Shown piece after piece: positions 20,980 through 30,232 of a DNA stretch of 46,063 nt. A model generated the notes under the pieces. The model had not been told where the DNA came from. It worked only from the letters and a program-made list of their open reading frames with translations, and made no database searches. This DNA comes from Bacteroidota bacterium (GTDB lineage: Bacteria > Bacteroidota > Bacteroidia > Bacteroidales > B18-G4). Position numbers and translations under genes: made by a program. Location of the stretch: positions 1-46,063 of the forward strand of contig JABMQZ010000214.1 of the NCBI GenBank assembly GCA_013202965.1, written 5' to 3'. The first letter of the stretch is position 1, and each line of letters starts with the position of its first letter.

Positions 20980-23310
20980 TCAGGCCTTCTTCCCTCTCCC
21001 GCCCTTACGTTTCCTGGGTTCGTTTTTGGGATCTTTCGATATTTCGATACAATCTTCCAGTGAAAGCTTTTCAGGATCCTTGTCCTTGGGGATCTTAAAG
21101 TTCTTTTTCCCGATGGAAATATAAGGGCCATAGCGTCCGCGAAGGACTTTCACATCCTTGTTCTCCTCATACTCACTGATGATCCTGTTCTTTTCTTCCT
21201 GTCGTTTGGCCTCAATGATCTCCACGGCACGTTGATATGGAACATTGGAAGGGTCATCCGTTTTTTCCAGGGCAAAAAAGGCATTGTTATGCTTGATATA
21301 AGGGCCGTACCTTCCAAGGGCAACGATCATTTCATTTCCTTCGTATTCACCGATAGTTTTCGGGAAACTGAAGAGGGCAAGTGCATCTTCAAGATTGATA
21401 TCATCAATGCTCTGGTCTTTTTGAAGCCCGGCAAAACGTGGTTTTTCTTCCGAGCTGGTATCACCAAGCTGAACCATAGGGCCAAACCTTCCGATCTTCA
21501 CAAAGACGTTCTTTCCTGTTTCGGAATCCTGCCCCAGCAGCTTCTCACCACTGAATTTTTTTGATTTTTCCTGGGTGTCGGTGACCTTATCATGAAAGGG
21601 TCTGTAGAACTCTTCCAGCATTTCATTCCAGGCCCGCTGTCCGTTGGCGATGTCATCAAACTCTTTTTCAACCCCGGCCGTAAAATTATATTCGAGGATA
21701 TCCTGAAAATACTGCATCAGGAAGCTGTTTACAATAGTACCCAGGTCGGTAGGGATCAGCTTGCCTTTATCACCCCCCACTTTCTCTGTTGCGGTTTTTT
21801 CTTCTATAACACCTCCGGCCAGGCTCAGTTGTATAAACTCCCTTTCGATGGCGGGCTTATCGTTTTTCTTAACATACTCTCTTTTCTGAATGGTGGAGAT
21901 GGTAGGGGCATAAGTTGATGGCCTTCCGATGCCGAGTTCCTCCATTTTTTTTACCAGGCTGGCTTCTGTATACCTAAGGGGATGCTGCGTGAAACGCTGG
22001 GTGGCCAGTATACTTTCCGGCAACAGTGTGTCACCTTTGTTCACAGGAGGCAGTGTGGTACCGTTCCCGTTCTTATTGTTATCATCCGTTGACTCTGTAT
22101 ATACCTTCAGAAAGCCATCGAATTTGATCACTTCACCCCTGGCAATGAACTTTTCCGTGGAGGTGGAGATGTCGATGGAAACATTGGTTTTTTCCAATCT
22201 TGCATCCGCCATCTGGGAGGCCACTGTTCTTTTCCAGATCAGGTCGTAAAGCTTTTTGCCGGGTTTATCTGCGTTTACGCTTTCATTACTGATAAATGTG
22301 GGCCGTATGGCTTCATGGGCTTCCTGTGCCCCTTTGCTTTTTGTACGGTATTTCCGGATCTTTACATAATCCTCTCCCCAATTTTTGGTGATCGCTTCTT
22401 TCGCGACGGCGAGGGCCATATTCGACAGGTTCACAGAATCTGTTCTCATATAGGTAATGAATCCTGCTTCATAAAGCTGTTGTGCGATCCGCATGGTATA
22501 GGCAACCGGGAATTTCAGTTTTCTGCTGGCTTCCTGCTGCAGGGTAGATGTGGTAAATGGCGGTGCAGGCGATTTCTTTGCAGGTTTGGTTTCAATATCT
22601 TTGATAGAAAATTCTGCACCGATACAGCTTTTGAGAAACGCTTCTGCTTCTTCCTTACTTGCAAACCTTTTTGGGAGCTCAGCCGAAAGCAGGGTTTTGG
22701 TATCCTGGTCTTTGAGGTAGAATTTTGCGGTAACACGAAACGAGAAGGTGCTTTCAAAGTTTTTTATCTCCTCTTCACGTTCCACGATAAGCCGGACGGA
22801 GACAGACTGGACACGGCCGGCAGAAAGTCCGGGCTTAACCTTTTTCCATAAAAGAGGTGAAAGTTCATATCCCACCAGGCGGTCGAGCACACGCCTTGCT
22901 GTCTGTGCATTCACAAGGTTTTTGTCGATATTCCGGGGTGCTTCAATGGCTTCTGTAATCGCGGTTTTGGTGATCTCGTGAAAGACAATGCGTTTCACTT
23001 TATTTTCATCCAGGCCAAGGGCATTTACCAGGTGCCAGGAAATAGCCTCTCCCTCGCGGTCCTCATCAGTTGCAAGCCAGATGGCTTCTGCCTTTGAAGC
23101 CAGCTTTTTTAGCTCACTCACAATGGTTTTCTTATCCGGGGAAACCTTGTACTGAGGAATAAACCCATTTTCTATATCCACACCCAGATCTTTTTTGGAA
23201 AGATCCATTACATGTCCGAAGCTTGACTTTACAAGAAAATCCTTGCCCAGGAACTTTTCAATTGTTTTTGCCTTTGCGGGTGACTCTACTATTACTAAAT
23301 TCTTTGCCAT
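20980..23310 (-). CDS. topA: DNA topoisomerase I
   Basis: 776 residues. Toprim domain at 1-115 with SPAKAKTIEKFLG (10-22) and TDEDREGE (81-88, the acidic metal-binding triad). The catalytic Tyr287 is in FITYMRTDSVN. The C-terminal half holds repeated topoisomerase I C-terminal (Toprim_Crpt-type) modules (FGPMVQLGD, LGRYGPYIKHN, RGRYGPYISIG) instead of cysteine zinc ribbons, and it ends in a basic tail (RKRKGGRGKKA). It relaxes negative supercoils. A -7 element TACTTTTG lies at 23366-23359. The stop codon abuts a long period-8 repeat. Confidence 0.96.
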   Translation of the reverse strand: MAKNLVIVESPAKAKTIEKFLGKDFLVKSSFGHVMDLSKKDLGVDIENGFIPQYKVSPDKKTIVSELKKLASKAEAIWLATDEDREGEAISWHLVNALGLDENKVKRIVFHEITKTAITEAIEAPRNIDKNLVNAQTARRVLDRLVGYELSPLLWKKVKPGLSAGRVQSVSVRLIVEREEEIKNFESTFSFRVTAKFYLKDQDTKTLLSAELPKRFASKEEAEAFLKSCIGAEFSIKDIETKPAKKSPAPPFTTSTLQQEASRKLKFPVAYTMRIAQQLYEAGFITYMRTDSVNLSNMALAVAKEAITKNWGEDYVKIRKYRTKSKGAQEAHEAIRPTFISNESVNADKPGKKLYDLIWKRTVASQMADARLEKTNVSIDISTSTEKFIARGEVIKFDGFLKVYTESTDDNNKNGNGTTLPPVNKGDTLLPESILATQRFTQHPLRYTEASLVKKMEELGIGRPSTYAPTISTIQKREYVKKNDKPAIEREFIQLSLAGGVIEEKTATEKVGGDKGKLIPTDLGTIVNSFLMQYFQDILEYNFTAGVEKEFDDIANGQRAWNEMLEEFYRPFHDKVTDTQEKSKKFSGEKLLGQDSETGKNVFVKIGRFGPMVQLGDTSSEEKPRFAGLQKDQSIDDINLEDALALFSFPKTIGEYEGNEMIVALGRYGPYIKHNNAFFALEKTDDPSNVPYQRAVEIIEAKRQEEKNRIISEYEENKDVKVLRGRYGPYISIGKKNFKIPKDKDPEKLSLEDCIEISKDPKNEPRKRKGGRGKKA

Positions 23311-23358
23311 AATACTTATTAATACCTAAAAACCTAAAATGTACCCAAAAAATCGGGA

Positions 23359-23366
23359 CAAAAGTA
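23359..23366 (-). promoter_or_regulatory. -7 element for topA
   Basis: Minus strand TACTTTTG, a TAnnTTTG match, 48 bp upstream of the topA ATG in the 203-bp topA/miaB divergent region. Confidence 0.35.
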
Positions 23367-23443
23367 ATACAATAAAAACGTTACATCCAAAGGGGGAACA
23401 AAATATTCACTAAATTGTTTCTATTTCTGCATGGAAATTTCTT

Positions 23444-23451
23444 TATTTTTG
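23444..23451 (+). promoter_or_regulatory. -7 element for miaB
   Basis: TATTTTTG, a TAnnTTTG match, about 60 bp upstream of the miaB start. A TTG lies at 23415-23417, but the 26-nt spacing is longer than usual. Confidence 0.35.
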
Positions 23452-23513
23452 CAGGCGTGCAGGACCATATTAAAGTGTTGAATAATAATGTTATCTGAAA
23501 GAAATCAGGAAGC

Positions 23514-24851
23514 TTGGAAGAAGTGAAAAAAATATATCTTGAAACCTACGGTTGCCAGATGAATTTTTCCGACAGTGAAATTGTAGCATCACTCATGCAG
23601 GATGAGGGCTATGAGATCTGTGAGAAAAGTGATGAAGCCGATGTGATCTTTGTAAACACCTGTTCCATTCGCGACAATGCGGAACAGCGTGTACGCAGGC
23701 GATTGCGTGAATTAAAATCCGTAAAAAAGAAAAACCCTTTTGTAAAAATCGGTGTGCTGGGATGTATGGCTGAAAGGCTTAAGCAGCAGTTGCTGGAGGA
23801 AGAAGAAACTGTGGACATGATCGTTGGCCCGGACGCCTACCGTGACCTTCCGGCATTACTGGACAAGGTGGAGGATGGGCAGAAAGCCATTAACGTGATC
23901 CTGTCTACCAGTGAGACCTATGCTGATATTACTCCCGTCAGGCTTGACAAAAGTGGGATCACTGCCTTTATTTCAATCATGAGGGGCTGTGAAAACTTCT
24001 GTGCCTATTGTGTTGTGCCTTTCACCAGGGGAAAGGAAAGAAGTCGTGATCCGCAAACGATCATCAGTGAAGCAAAAGCACTTTTTGCAGATGGCTACAG
24101 GGAGGTAACCCTGCTGGGGCAGAATGTAAATTCATATTCATGGGAAGAGAATGGCAGGAAAATAAATTTTGCAAGTTTGCTTGAACGGGTTGCTGAAGTA
24201 GATCCTTTATTAAGGCTCAGGTTCGCAACCTCACATCCAAAAGATATTTCAGATGAATTACTGAAAACCATTGGTAAACACCATAATATTTGTAATGCAA
24301 TCCATCTTCCGGTCCAGTCGGGAAGCAGCAATATCCTTAAATTGATGAAAAGGAATTATACGCGGGAGTGGTATCTTGACAGGATTGCAGCCATCAAAAA
24401 GTATGTGCCGGACTGTGCGGTTTCAACGGATGTAATTGCAGGCTTTTGTTCTGAAACGAAGCAGGATCATCAGGAGACCATTTCGCTTATGCGGGAGGTA
24501 GGCTTTGACTACGCCTTTATGTTCAAGTATTCCGAAAGGCCCGATACCCTTGCACAAAAAAAACTGGAAGATGATGTGCCGAAAGATGTAAAATCTGCCA
24601 GGCTGCAGGAAATCATCGATCTGCAACAGCAACTGTCGCATGAAAGCAATAAAAATGATATCGGGAAAACCTTTGAAGTCCTGATTGAAGGCTCTTCCAA
24701 AAAATCTAAAGAATTTCTCATGGGACGGAACAGCCAGAACAAGGTGGTGGTCTTTCCGAAAGAAAGCTATGCAAAAGGAGATTATGTTCATGTAAAGATC
24801 ACCGGCTGCACTACTGCCACACTTATGGGTGAAGCGGATCCATTATTTTAA
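23514..24851 (+). CDS. miaB: tRNA 2-methylthio-N6-isopentenyladenosine synthase
   Basis: 445 residues from TTG 23514 with an AGGAAG seven bases upstream; GTG 23523 is an alternative start. The N-terminal MTTase domain has auxiliary-cluster cysteines Cys14 (TYGCQMN), Cys50 (VNTCSIR) and Cys84 (LGCMAER). The radical-SAM cluster motif is CENFCAYC at 159-166. HLPVQSGSS follows at about 265, and a TRAM domain (about 380-443) closes the protein. It methylthiolates i6A37 of tRNAs reading UNN codons. The last 29 bp overlap the convergent thioesterase gene. Confidence 0.96.
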   Translation: MEEVKKIYLETYGCQMNFSDSEIVASLMQDEGYEICEKSDEADVIFVNTCSIRDNAEQRVRRRLRELKSVKKKNPFVKIGVLGCMAERLKQQLLEEEETVDMIVGPDAYRDLPALLDKVEDGQKAINVILSTSETYADITPVRLDKSGITAFISIMRGCENFCAYCVVPFTRGKERSRDPQTIISEAKALFADGYREVTLLGQNVNSYSWEENGRKINFASLLERVAEVDPLLRLRFATSHPKDISDELLKTIGKHHNICNAIHLPVQSGSSNILKLMKRNYTREWYLDRIAAIKKYVPDCAVSTDVIAGFCSETKQDHQETISLMREVGFDYAFMFKYSERPDTLAQKKLEDDVPKDVKSARLQEIIDLQQQLSHESNKNDIGKTFEVLIEGSSKKSKEFLMGRNSQNKVVVFPKESYAKGDYVHVKITGCTTATLMGEADPLF

Positions 24852-25230
24852 TAAAGGCATCCGGCACTTTGGTAACTTTACGTTTCTCCCAATCATAAAC
24901 GATCAGCTTCGTGCTGCCATACATCACCTCGATGTCGTTGCGCATGACACTGTAATGCATCACGAAAGAAATATTGTTCAATTCTTCAATATGGATGAAT
25001 ACTTTTAGCTCATCTCCCCTGAACACTTCCTTCCTGAAAAACACATGTGCCTCGCTCATGATGAGGCCGGGCCCTCCGATGTTGCTTTCAGAAAAACCAT
25101 ACTGTCCGAGGAAATGGAGTCTGGCATCATGGAAAAGGAGCAGGGCCTTGTCATTACCCATATGGCCCCCGTAGTTGATGTCGCCAACCCTGACGGTATA
25201 AGCTCCGGCAAATGTTTTATCTGGTTTCAT
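24823..25230 (-). CDS. Hotdog-fold acyl-CoA thioesterase (4HBT family)
   Basis: 135 residues from ATG 25230. The frame extends to TTG 25254, but the -7 element TAACTTTG at 25259-25252 would put transcription start inside that extension, so the ATG is preferred. The 4HBT active-site region [25 protein letters not shown] resembles the Asp-containing motif of YbgC/FcbC-type thioesterases. The rest is a single hotdog domain ([21 protein letters not shown] ... VMHYSVM). It probably hydrolyses acyl-CoA thioesters; the substrate is not visible. Convergent and overlapping with miaB. Confidence 0.85.
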   Translation of the reverse strand: MKPDKTFAGAYTVRVGDINYGGHMGNDKALLLFHDARLHFLGQYGFSESNIGGPGLIMSEAHVFFRKEVFRGDELKVFIHIEELNNISFVMHYSVMRNDIEVMYGSTKLIVYDWEKRKVTKVPDAFIKIMDPLHP

Positions 25231-25251
25231 AGACAGAAGGTATGTTTCCGG

Positions 25252-25259
25252 CAAAGTTA
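25252..25259 (-). promoter_or_regulatory. -7 element for the thioesterase gene
   Basis: Minus strand TAACTTTG, an exact TAnnTTTG match, 22 bp upstream of ATG 25230. It argues for that start over TTG 25254. Confidence 0.45.
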
Positions 25260-25312
25260 AACTTCTCCCTGGAAATTATGAAAAGCCCGGGCCTGCATCC
25301 ATTTTGATTTCT

Positions 25313-25320
25313 TATCTTTG
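25313..25320 (+). promoter_or_regulatory. -7 element for the mechanosensitive channel gene
   Basis: TATCTTTG, an exact TAnnTTTG match, 75 bp upstream of ATG 25396. It is immediately followed by an inverted repeat (25321-25356). Confidence 0.5.
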
Positions 25321-25356
25321 ATGCTTCATTTCAACACATTCATTGTGATGAAGCAT
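25321..25356. promoter_or_regulatory. Inverted repeat at the transcription start of the mechanosensitive channel gene
   Basis: Perfect 9-bp arms ATGCTTCAT (25321-25329) and ATGAAGCAT (25348-25356), with an inner CACA/TGTG pair around a 5-nt loop. It sits directly downstream of the -7 element, so it could be an operator or a hairpin at the 5' end of the mRNA. Confidence 0.5.
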
Positions 25357-25395
25357 GACCTTAAACATTGATGTTAACCTATAAACCATAAAGCT

Positions 25396-26460
25396 ATGAA
25401 TGAGTTTTTTGCAAGAGAATTTTATTACAACACAGTTGGACAATGGGCCATTGCCATGGCCATTATTGTGGGTACGCTGGTTGCTGCCAAGATCGTATAC
25501 TGGGTATTCGGCAGGATCGTTAAAAAACTGACTTCAAAGACCAAAACCAGACTTGACGACATCATGGTTGACATGCTGGAAGAGCCCATTGTGCTGGTGG
25601 TTACCATTGGCGGTGTGTGGTTTGCCATTAACCGCATGTCTTTTCCCGATGGAATACAGAATTGGATCAACACAGTATATTGGGTGATCATCACACTTAC
25701 TGTGGCCTGGCTGCTCGCACGATTGGTAGATGCCCTGATCAAAGAATATGTTGTTCCCCTCACCCGGAAAACAGAAGGCGATCTTGATGACCAGATCATC
25801 CCTATCGTTAGGAAGGCCGTACGGGCAACGATCTGGATATTGGGTATCGTCATTGCCCTGAACAATGCAGGATATAATATCGGTGCTCTGCTGGCAGGAC
25901 TTGGCATCGGAGGCCTGGCCCTTGCCATGGCGGCAAAAGATACGGTAGCCAACATCTTTGGTGGGATCACCATTTTTACCGACAAGCCCTTCAAGATCAA
26001 CGACCGGGTGAAGATAGGTGGATTCGATGGAACCATCACCGAAATTGGAATTCGCAGCACACGCCTGAAAACCCTGGAGAACAGGATTGTTACCATTCCT
26101 AATTCCAAGTTTACCGACGGCATGGTGGAAAATGTCAGCTCAGAACCACACCGAAAGGTGGTCCTTAAACTTGGGTTGACCTATGATACCACCGCCCAAA
26201 AGATACAGGATGGGATGAAAGCTCTGCAGGCCATCGTTGATGAAACTGATACACTGGAAGAAAATAGCGTGATCAGTTTTACCGAGTTTGGCGACTTTGC
26301 CCTTGGCATCCTCTTCATCTATTATATTAAGAAAGATGATGACATCATGGGAAGCCAGACCGTCGTGAATATGGAGATCAAGAAACGTTTCGAAGCATTG
26401 GAGATTGATATGGCATTCCCAACCCAGACCATATATACCATCGCAGAAAAGCAGAATTAA
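25396..26460 (+). CDS. Small-conductance mechanosensitive channel (MscS family)
   Basis: 354 residues. Hydrophobic helices at about 15-40, 70-85, 93-117 and 133-150 precede the pore helix, which is rich in Gly and Ala (ALLAGLGIGGLALAMAAKDTVANIFGG, about 155-183). The MscS beta domain follows (ITIFTDKPFKINDRVKIGGFDGTITEIGIRSTRLKTLENRIVTIPNSKF), then the alpha/beta cytoplasmic vestibule domain. Such channels open on membrane tension to release solutes in hypo-osmotic shock. It stands alone with its own promoter-like element and a 5' inverted repeat. Confidence 0.93.
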   Translation: MNEFFAREFYYNTVGQWAIAMAIIVGTLVAAKIVYWVFGRIVKKLTSKTKTRLDDIMVDMLEEPIVLVVTIGGVWFAINRMSFPDGIQNWINTVYWVIITLTVAWLLARLVDALIKEYVVPLTRKTEGDLDDQIIPIVRKAVRATIWILGIVIALNNAGYNIGALLAGLGIGGLALAMAAKDTVANIFGGITIFTDKPFKINDRVKIGGFDGTITEIGIRSTRLKTLENRIVTIPNSKFTDGMVENVSSEPHRKVVLKLGLTYDTTAQKIQDGMKALQAIVDETDTLEENSVISFTEFGDFALGILFIYYIKKDDDIMGSQTVVNMEIKKRFEALEIDMAFPTQTIYTIAEKQN

Positions 26461-26464
26461 AGCA

Positions 26465-26492
26465 ACTTCTGATTTCTGCTATCTGCTATCTG
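26465..26492 (-). repeat. Short period-7 repeat across the stop codon of the next gene
   Basis: On the plus strand CTG recurs every 7 nt (units like ACTTCTG ATTTCTG CTATCTG CTATCTG). The minus strand resembles the CAGAAAT units at 725-766. The stop codon of the secreted protein gene (26486-26488) lies inside the array. Confidence 0.6.
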
Positions 26493-27472
26493 ACTTCCTT
26501 CAGCTTTTTTGCCTTCATGCGAAGCAAAGTCCGCGTTGATGTTCCCGGGGGGAGACAATCGGGCTTTTTGATCCGGGCAGCGCCGGGGCCCAGGATTCCC
26601 AGCAATTCTCCACTATGGGCATCGATGACTGTTCCCAGGTACATACGTTCACGGTCTGACCAGAGATAGTGCAGGTAGGCGGTGTTTTCTGTATTCGATG
26701 AAATGGCTGCCTCAATTTCCTCCTGTGTGGCGATACGAAAAGGATGTTTGTAATACCTGCCTGCCAACTCCCTGTCTATCCCTTCCGGAACAAGATCCTC
26801 GGGAATGAGAAGTATTTTGTCTTTCAGTGTGGATGAGTTCTCTTTTGGGATCCTTTTCGCATAGATCCCGCCCTTCGGACTTTTATTAAGAAGTGCTTTT
26901 TCTATTTTATTAACGAAAGTTTTTATGGTGAAGATCAGGTCGTTTTCCGATAAGGCCAGGCCGGAAAATGATAATTTGAAAATATACTGTCCTCTGAAAA
27001 GCTGCCCGGTCATCTCCATGTCGGGCATAAGCGGAGAGCTGTACAGGCTGCGATCTACCATCTTCGAGTCGAAACGCCTTCCATCTTCCGAAAGGTATAG
27101 CATAAAAGTAAAGGATGGGAACCAGAAAATATCGCCTGAGCTTTGCTGCCCTTCCCGGGATGGGCCTGCCGAAAAGATCACATAGTCATGGCTTTTTGAT
27201 GCGATGACCGAGGCCACCCTCCTCCCGCCCATAAAGATAATGCTGTCGCTGAGGGTCCAGTATTGCGGGAAGATCTTTCGAATAGTTTCATTGTACCATA
27301 CCATATGCAGGGAATCGCAAAGGGAACCTGCTTCCTCCCCGGCATCAAACAGGGCTACAATGAGGGGCCGCTTATTCAGCAGTTCTGCTTTTTTATGGTC
27401 CGCGCGGATGAACTGGGCATACGACTGCAGGGCAATCAAAAAGAAGATACTTATAATAAAGAGTTTTCGCAT
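26486..27472 (-). CDS. Secreted protein of unknown function
   Basis: 328 residues with a signal peptide (MRKLFIISIFFLIALQSYAQ) and no further membrane segment. The middle has mixed alpha/beta character (DYVIFSAGPSREGQQ, FWFPSFTFMLYLSEDGRRFD), and the C-terminal part is basic (RMKAKKLKEVR). I do not recognise the family. A strong -7 element TATCTTTG lies at 27497-27490, so it is probably transcribed alone. Its stop codon lies in a period-7 repeat. It is followed by the convergent MscS gene. Confidence 0.75.
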   Translation of the reverse strand: MRKLFIISIFFLIALQSYAQFIRADHKKAELLNKRPLIVALFDAGEEAGSLCDSLHMVWYNETIRKIFPQYWTLSDSIIFMGGRRVASVIASKSHDYVIFSAGPSREGQQSSGDIFWFPSFTFMLYLSEDGRRFDSKMVDRSLYSSPLMPDMEMTGQLFRGQYIFKLSFSGLALSENDLIFTIKTFVNKIEKALLNKSPKGGIYAKRIPKENSSTLKDKILLIPEDLVPEGIDRELAGRYYKHPFRIATQEEIEAAISSNTENTAYLHYLWSDRERMYLGTVIDAHSGELLGILGPGAARIKKPDCLPPGTSTRTLLRMKAKKLKEVR

Positions 27473-27489
27473 AGAGAAAGCTTATGCTG

Positions 27490-27497
27490 CAAAGATA
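27490..27497 (-). promoter_or_regulatory. -7 element for the unknown secreted protein
   Basis: Minus strand TATCTTTG, an exact TAnnTTTG match, 17 bp before the start codon. Confidence 0.45.
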
Positions 27498-27561
27498 ACA
27501 AGGAGTATTGAGATATTGGTATTGCGTATTAAAATGTACGGGTGATGATGTGATGTTTGAC

Positions 27562-29658
27562 TCAGGATAATGGAATCTGCATGATGAAAACACATCCTTT
27601 TGCGGGAGAGGATTCAATAGAAAGGCTTCCATTAAGGAATTTTACGCGCGACTGTATCGTTTGCAGTCCCAGTGTTTTCCGTTCCTGTTTTTCTTCAACA
27701 TCAAAACCGACCCCATCATCAGCATAGCGGATATCAAGCCATTTCTGGCGTACATTAATTTGCAGTTCTATTCGCCTGGCATCGGCGTGTTTTAATGTGT
27801 TGTTCACCATTTCCTGGATGATCCTGTAAAGCATGATCTCCTGGTTTTCGGGCAGGCGCTCTTTTGAGCCAATTATTTCTATGTGGGCATTAAGGCCTCT
27901 GGTATCATTCAAACTATCAAAGAGATCTTCCAAAGCTTCATATAATCCAAGTTTTGTGAGCAGGCCGGGCATCATGTTGTGTGATATTTTTCGAACGTCC
28001 CCGCTTGCCTGATCCAGGAATTTTGATGCTTTTTCGATCAATGCTTTGTTTTCCGGGCTCTTGTCCCTGATCGCTGAAAATTGCATTTTTGTGGCAGAGA
28101 GCAATACCCCCAGGCCGTCGTGTAGTTCCCGGGCAATCCGTTTGCGCTCTTCTTCCTGTCCTTCGACAAGGAAACGGGCTGCCAGCAGCTTCTTTTCTTC
28201 TTCCAGTTGTTGGATTTTTTGAGAGGCGATGATCTTTTCTTTTCTCACTTTCGTGCGGAAATAAATAAATGCAAAGAAAGCAATGATGATGATGCCCACG
28301 CCTGTGAAGAAATACCAATTGCGTTCATTGGTTCTTTTTTGCAGGCGAAATTCTTTTGAGAGATTTTCATTTTCCAGTGACAGTATATGTGCCTGGTCTC
28401 TTTCTTTTTCGTATTTAAACATAAGGTCACTGATAATTTCAGCCTTTTTACGATTGAAAATACTGTCTTTAATAATGTCGTAACGAGAAAAGAATAAAAA
28501 GGCATTCTTAAAATCTCCTGCATCATAATAGGTTTCTAACATACTTCCAAGTATCTCTTGTTGCCTGTATAAGTCAGTGCTCACTATGGCTAATTGAAGG
28601 CTGGAATCATACAGGATCAGGGCCTGCTCAAATTTTTCCTGGCTGGAGTAAACCCATGCTTTACACTGCAATGCGGTAATCATTCCCTTGGCAATGTTCT
28701 GTTTACGGTAATAAGTCAGTGCCAGATTATAATTTTTTAAGGCCAAATTGTGTTTCCCCTGTTTCTGGTAAATAATTCCACAATTAAGATAAACGTCATG
28801 AATACCTCTTGCATCTTTTGCTTCTCTGTATAATGAATCAGCCTGATGATAGTATTCCATGGCCCGGACATAATCATCCTTTTCATTTGCCAGATTGCCC
28901 AGGTTGATATAGAGTATGGCCATGTTGGCCATGGCTTCATGGTTTTCATAAAACTTAAGGCTCATATTCAGGTATTTCCCGGCATTTTCAAATTCTTCCA
29001 GCCTCAGATATACTTTTGCCAGATTGCCCAGAATTCTTCCCAGGCCATTTTCACATCCGCTCAGCTCATACAACTTGATGGCATTGTGGTAATATATAGC
29101 TGCTGAATCATATGTTGCAATTGTCTGAAAGTAGTTTCCTATGCTATTATTAACAGCCATCATCCGTGCGGTATCCTTTTTTTCACGGTATATGCGAAGG
29201 CTCTTTTTGTAATTGGGTAAAACAGAACTATTATTGCTTAAGTTGCGCTGTAAATTTCCAATATGAAAATAAGCTTTGGCCAGACGCATGCTATCCTGCA
29301 GCGAATCGCATAATTCCTGGTACCTGAAGGCAAAAATCAGCGAAGTATTTAGCTCACCAAGGCTTTTATAGATAAGGCTTTTTTTGTACAGCGCATCAGC
29401 ACGGCCTTCACGATAGGCCAATGCCCTTGATAGCCTGAGTGCCTGATCGCAGAACAGGAGTGCAGAATCCTGGTCTATTGAGCGATAATCCTGGGAAAGC
29501 AGGATAAGCTTATCCACTTTTTCCGTATTATCATTCTGGCTTGCAATAAGCTGGGAAAGGCTGTCCACATTATCAGATGAGTGTGTTGCATAACATGCTG
29601 CCCGGAAGCCCACATTCGGAATAATATATACCAGAATGAGTATAAAATATTTCAGCAT
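27562..29658 (-). CDS. TPR-containing sensor histidine kinase (HisKA_3/NarX-type)
   Basis: 698 residues. Signal peptide (about 1-22), then a periplasmic tetratricopeptide array (about 60-400; repeats such as AKVYLRLEEFENAGKYLNMSLKFYE and CGIIYQKQGKHNLALKNYNLALTYY). A transmembrane helix lies near 445-465 (FFTGVGIIIIAFFAFIYF), followed by a coiled-coil linker. The HisKA_3 domain has RELHDGLG with the phosphorylated His513. The HATPase domain has NNTLKH at about 619 and DDGVGFD near 647. It presumably phosphorylates the LuxR-type regulator at 31383-32021, its likely partner by gene distance and type. The start is 8 bp downstream of the 129-residue gene, so the two are probably co-transcribed. 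Confidence 0.9.
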   Translation of the reverse strand: MLKYFILILVYIIPNVGFRAACYATHSSDNVDSLSQLIASQNDNTEKVDKLILLSQDYRSIDQDSALLFCDQALRLSRALAYREGRADALYKKSLIYKSLGELNTSLIFAFRYQELCDSLQDSMRLAKAYFHIGNLQRNLSNNSSVLPNYKKSLRIYREKKDTARMMAVNNSIGNYFQTIATYDSAAIYYHNAIKLYELSGCENGLGRILGNLAKVYLRLEEFENAGKYLNMSLKFYENHEAMANMAILYINLGNLANEKDDYVRAMEYYHQADSLYREAKDARGIHDVYLNCGIIYQKQGKHNLALKNYNLALTYYRKQNIAKGMITALQCKAWVYSSQEKFEQALILYDSSLQLAIVSTDLYRQQEILGSMLETYYDAGDFKNAFLFFSRYDIIKDSIFNRKKAEIISDLMFKYEKERDQAHILSLENENLSKEFRLQKRTNERNWYFFTGVGIIIIAFFAFIYFRTKVRKEKIIASQKIQQLEEEKKLLAARFLVEGQEEERKRIARELHDGLGVLLSATKMQFSAIRDKSPENKALIEKASKFLDQASGDVRKISHNMMPGLLTKLGLYEALEDLFDSLNDTRGLNAHIEIIGSKERLPENQEIMLYRIIQEMVNNTLKHADARRIELQINVRQKWLDIRYADDGVGFDVEEKQERKTLGLQTIQSRVKFLNGSLSIESSPAKGCVFIMQIPLS

Positions 29659-29666
29659 CTTTTTGT

Positions 29667-30056
29667 TTATAAAATCTCTATGTCTGCATTTTCTGAGGTG
29701 GTTGTGACCTGACCTTTTTCAATGCCATCTTTAAATACGGTAGTAGTTACAGTGTATTCGTTTTCTCCAATTTCAGCTGCAACCTCCTCCTCGCTTGGGA
29801 TACCTTCAAAACCAGTATCGATAACTTTCACCAGTATTGGCATTGTTTGAGAATACCTGCCATCCTCGCCCGGGGGATTCATTGCCCTTAACTTAATAGA
29901 AATTTCATTATTAATCTTATCTATGTCATCCGGGGGCGGAGTTGGAATATTTTCATTAATATTTAACAGAACTGTAACAGTTGCTCTAACATAGATTGCG
30001 TTATGATCACTGATATACAGAAAATCAAGACGTTGGGTTGGTTCGTACAAAGCCAT
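29667..30056 (-). CDS. Small protein of unknown function, cotranscribed with the histidine kinase
   Basis: 129 residues, acidic, with no signal peptide or membrane segment. It has a proline-rich stretch (IPTPPPDD, about 37-44) and a beta-rich C-terminal half. The end, TTTSENADIEIL, closely matches the end of the 104-residue protein at 30233-30547 (NASENSDIELI), suggesting a shared C-terminal signature. It ends 8 bp upstream of the histidine kinase. No family recognised; cytoplasmic by default. Confidence 0.7.
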   Translation of the reverse strand: MALYEPTQRLDFLYISDHNAIYVRATVTVLLNINENIPTPPPDDIDKINNEISIKLRAMNPPGEDGRYSQTMPILVKVIDTGFEGIPSEEEVAAEIGENEYTVTTTVFKDGIEKGQVTTTSENADIEIL

Positions 30057-30141
30057 AATATTTTAGTTATTGGGTTAATTATAAAGATTATTATTCCTCT
30101 AATATATAACAATATACAGAAAAACACAAAACTTTTCACGT

Positions 30142-30208
30142 CTGCCGCCTGCGTTCCACCTAAAACTTCAGCGCAGCACTGCCGGCAAGACTTTGGCAGC
30201 CGGTGGAT
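30142..30208. repeat. GC-rich interspersed repeat, copy A
   Basis: This shares CTTCAGCGC (30166-30174) and the following CGGCAA...CTTTGG...GCCG pattern with copy B at 31288-31347. Its ends are inverted (TCCACC at 30155-30160, GGTGGA at 30202-30207), so it can fold. It fills most of the gap between the two small minus-strand genes. Confidence 0.6.
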
Positions 30209-30232
30209 GACATGAACGAATCCAAAGAAAGA

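Noticed and set aside
23488-23526. Small open frame starting ATG 23488 (12 codons) before miaB
   Set aside because: Out of frame with miaB and without a recognisable leader feature; probably chance.
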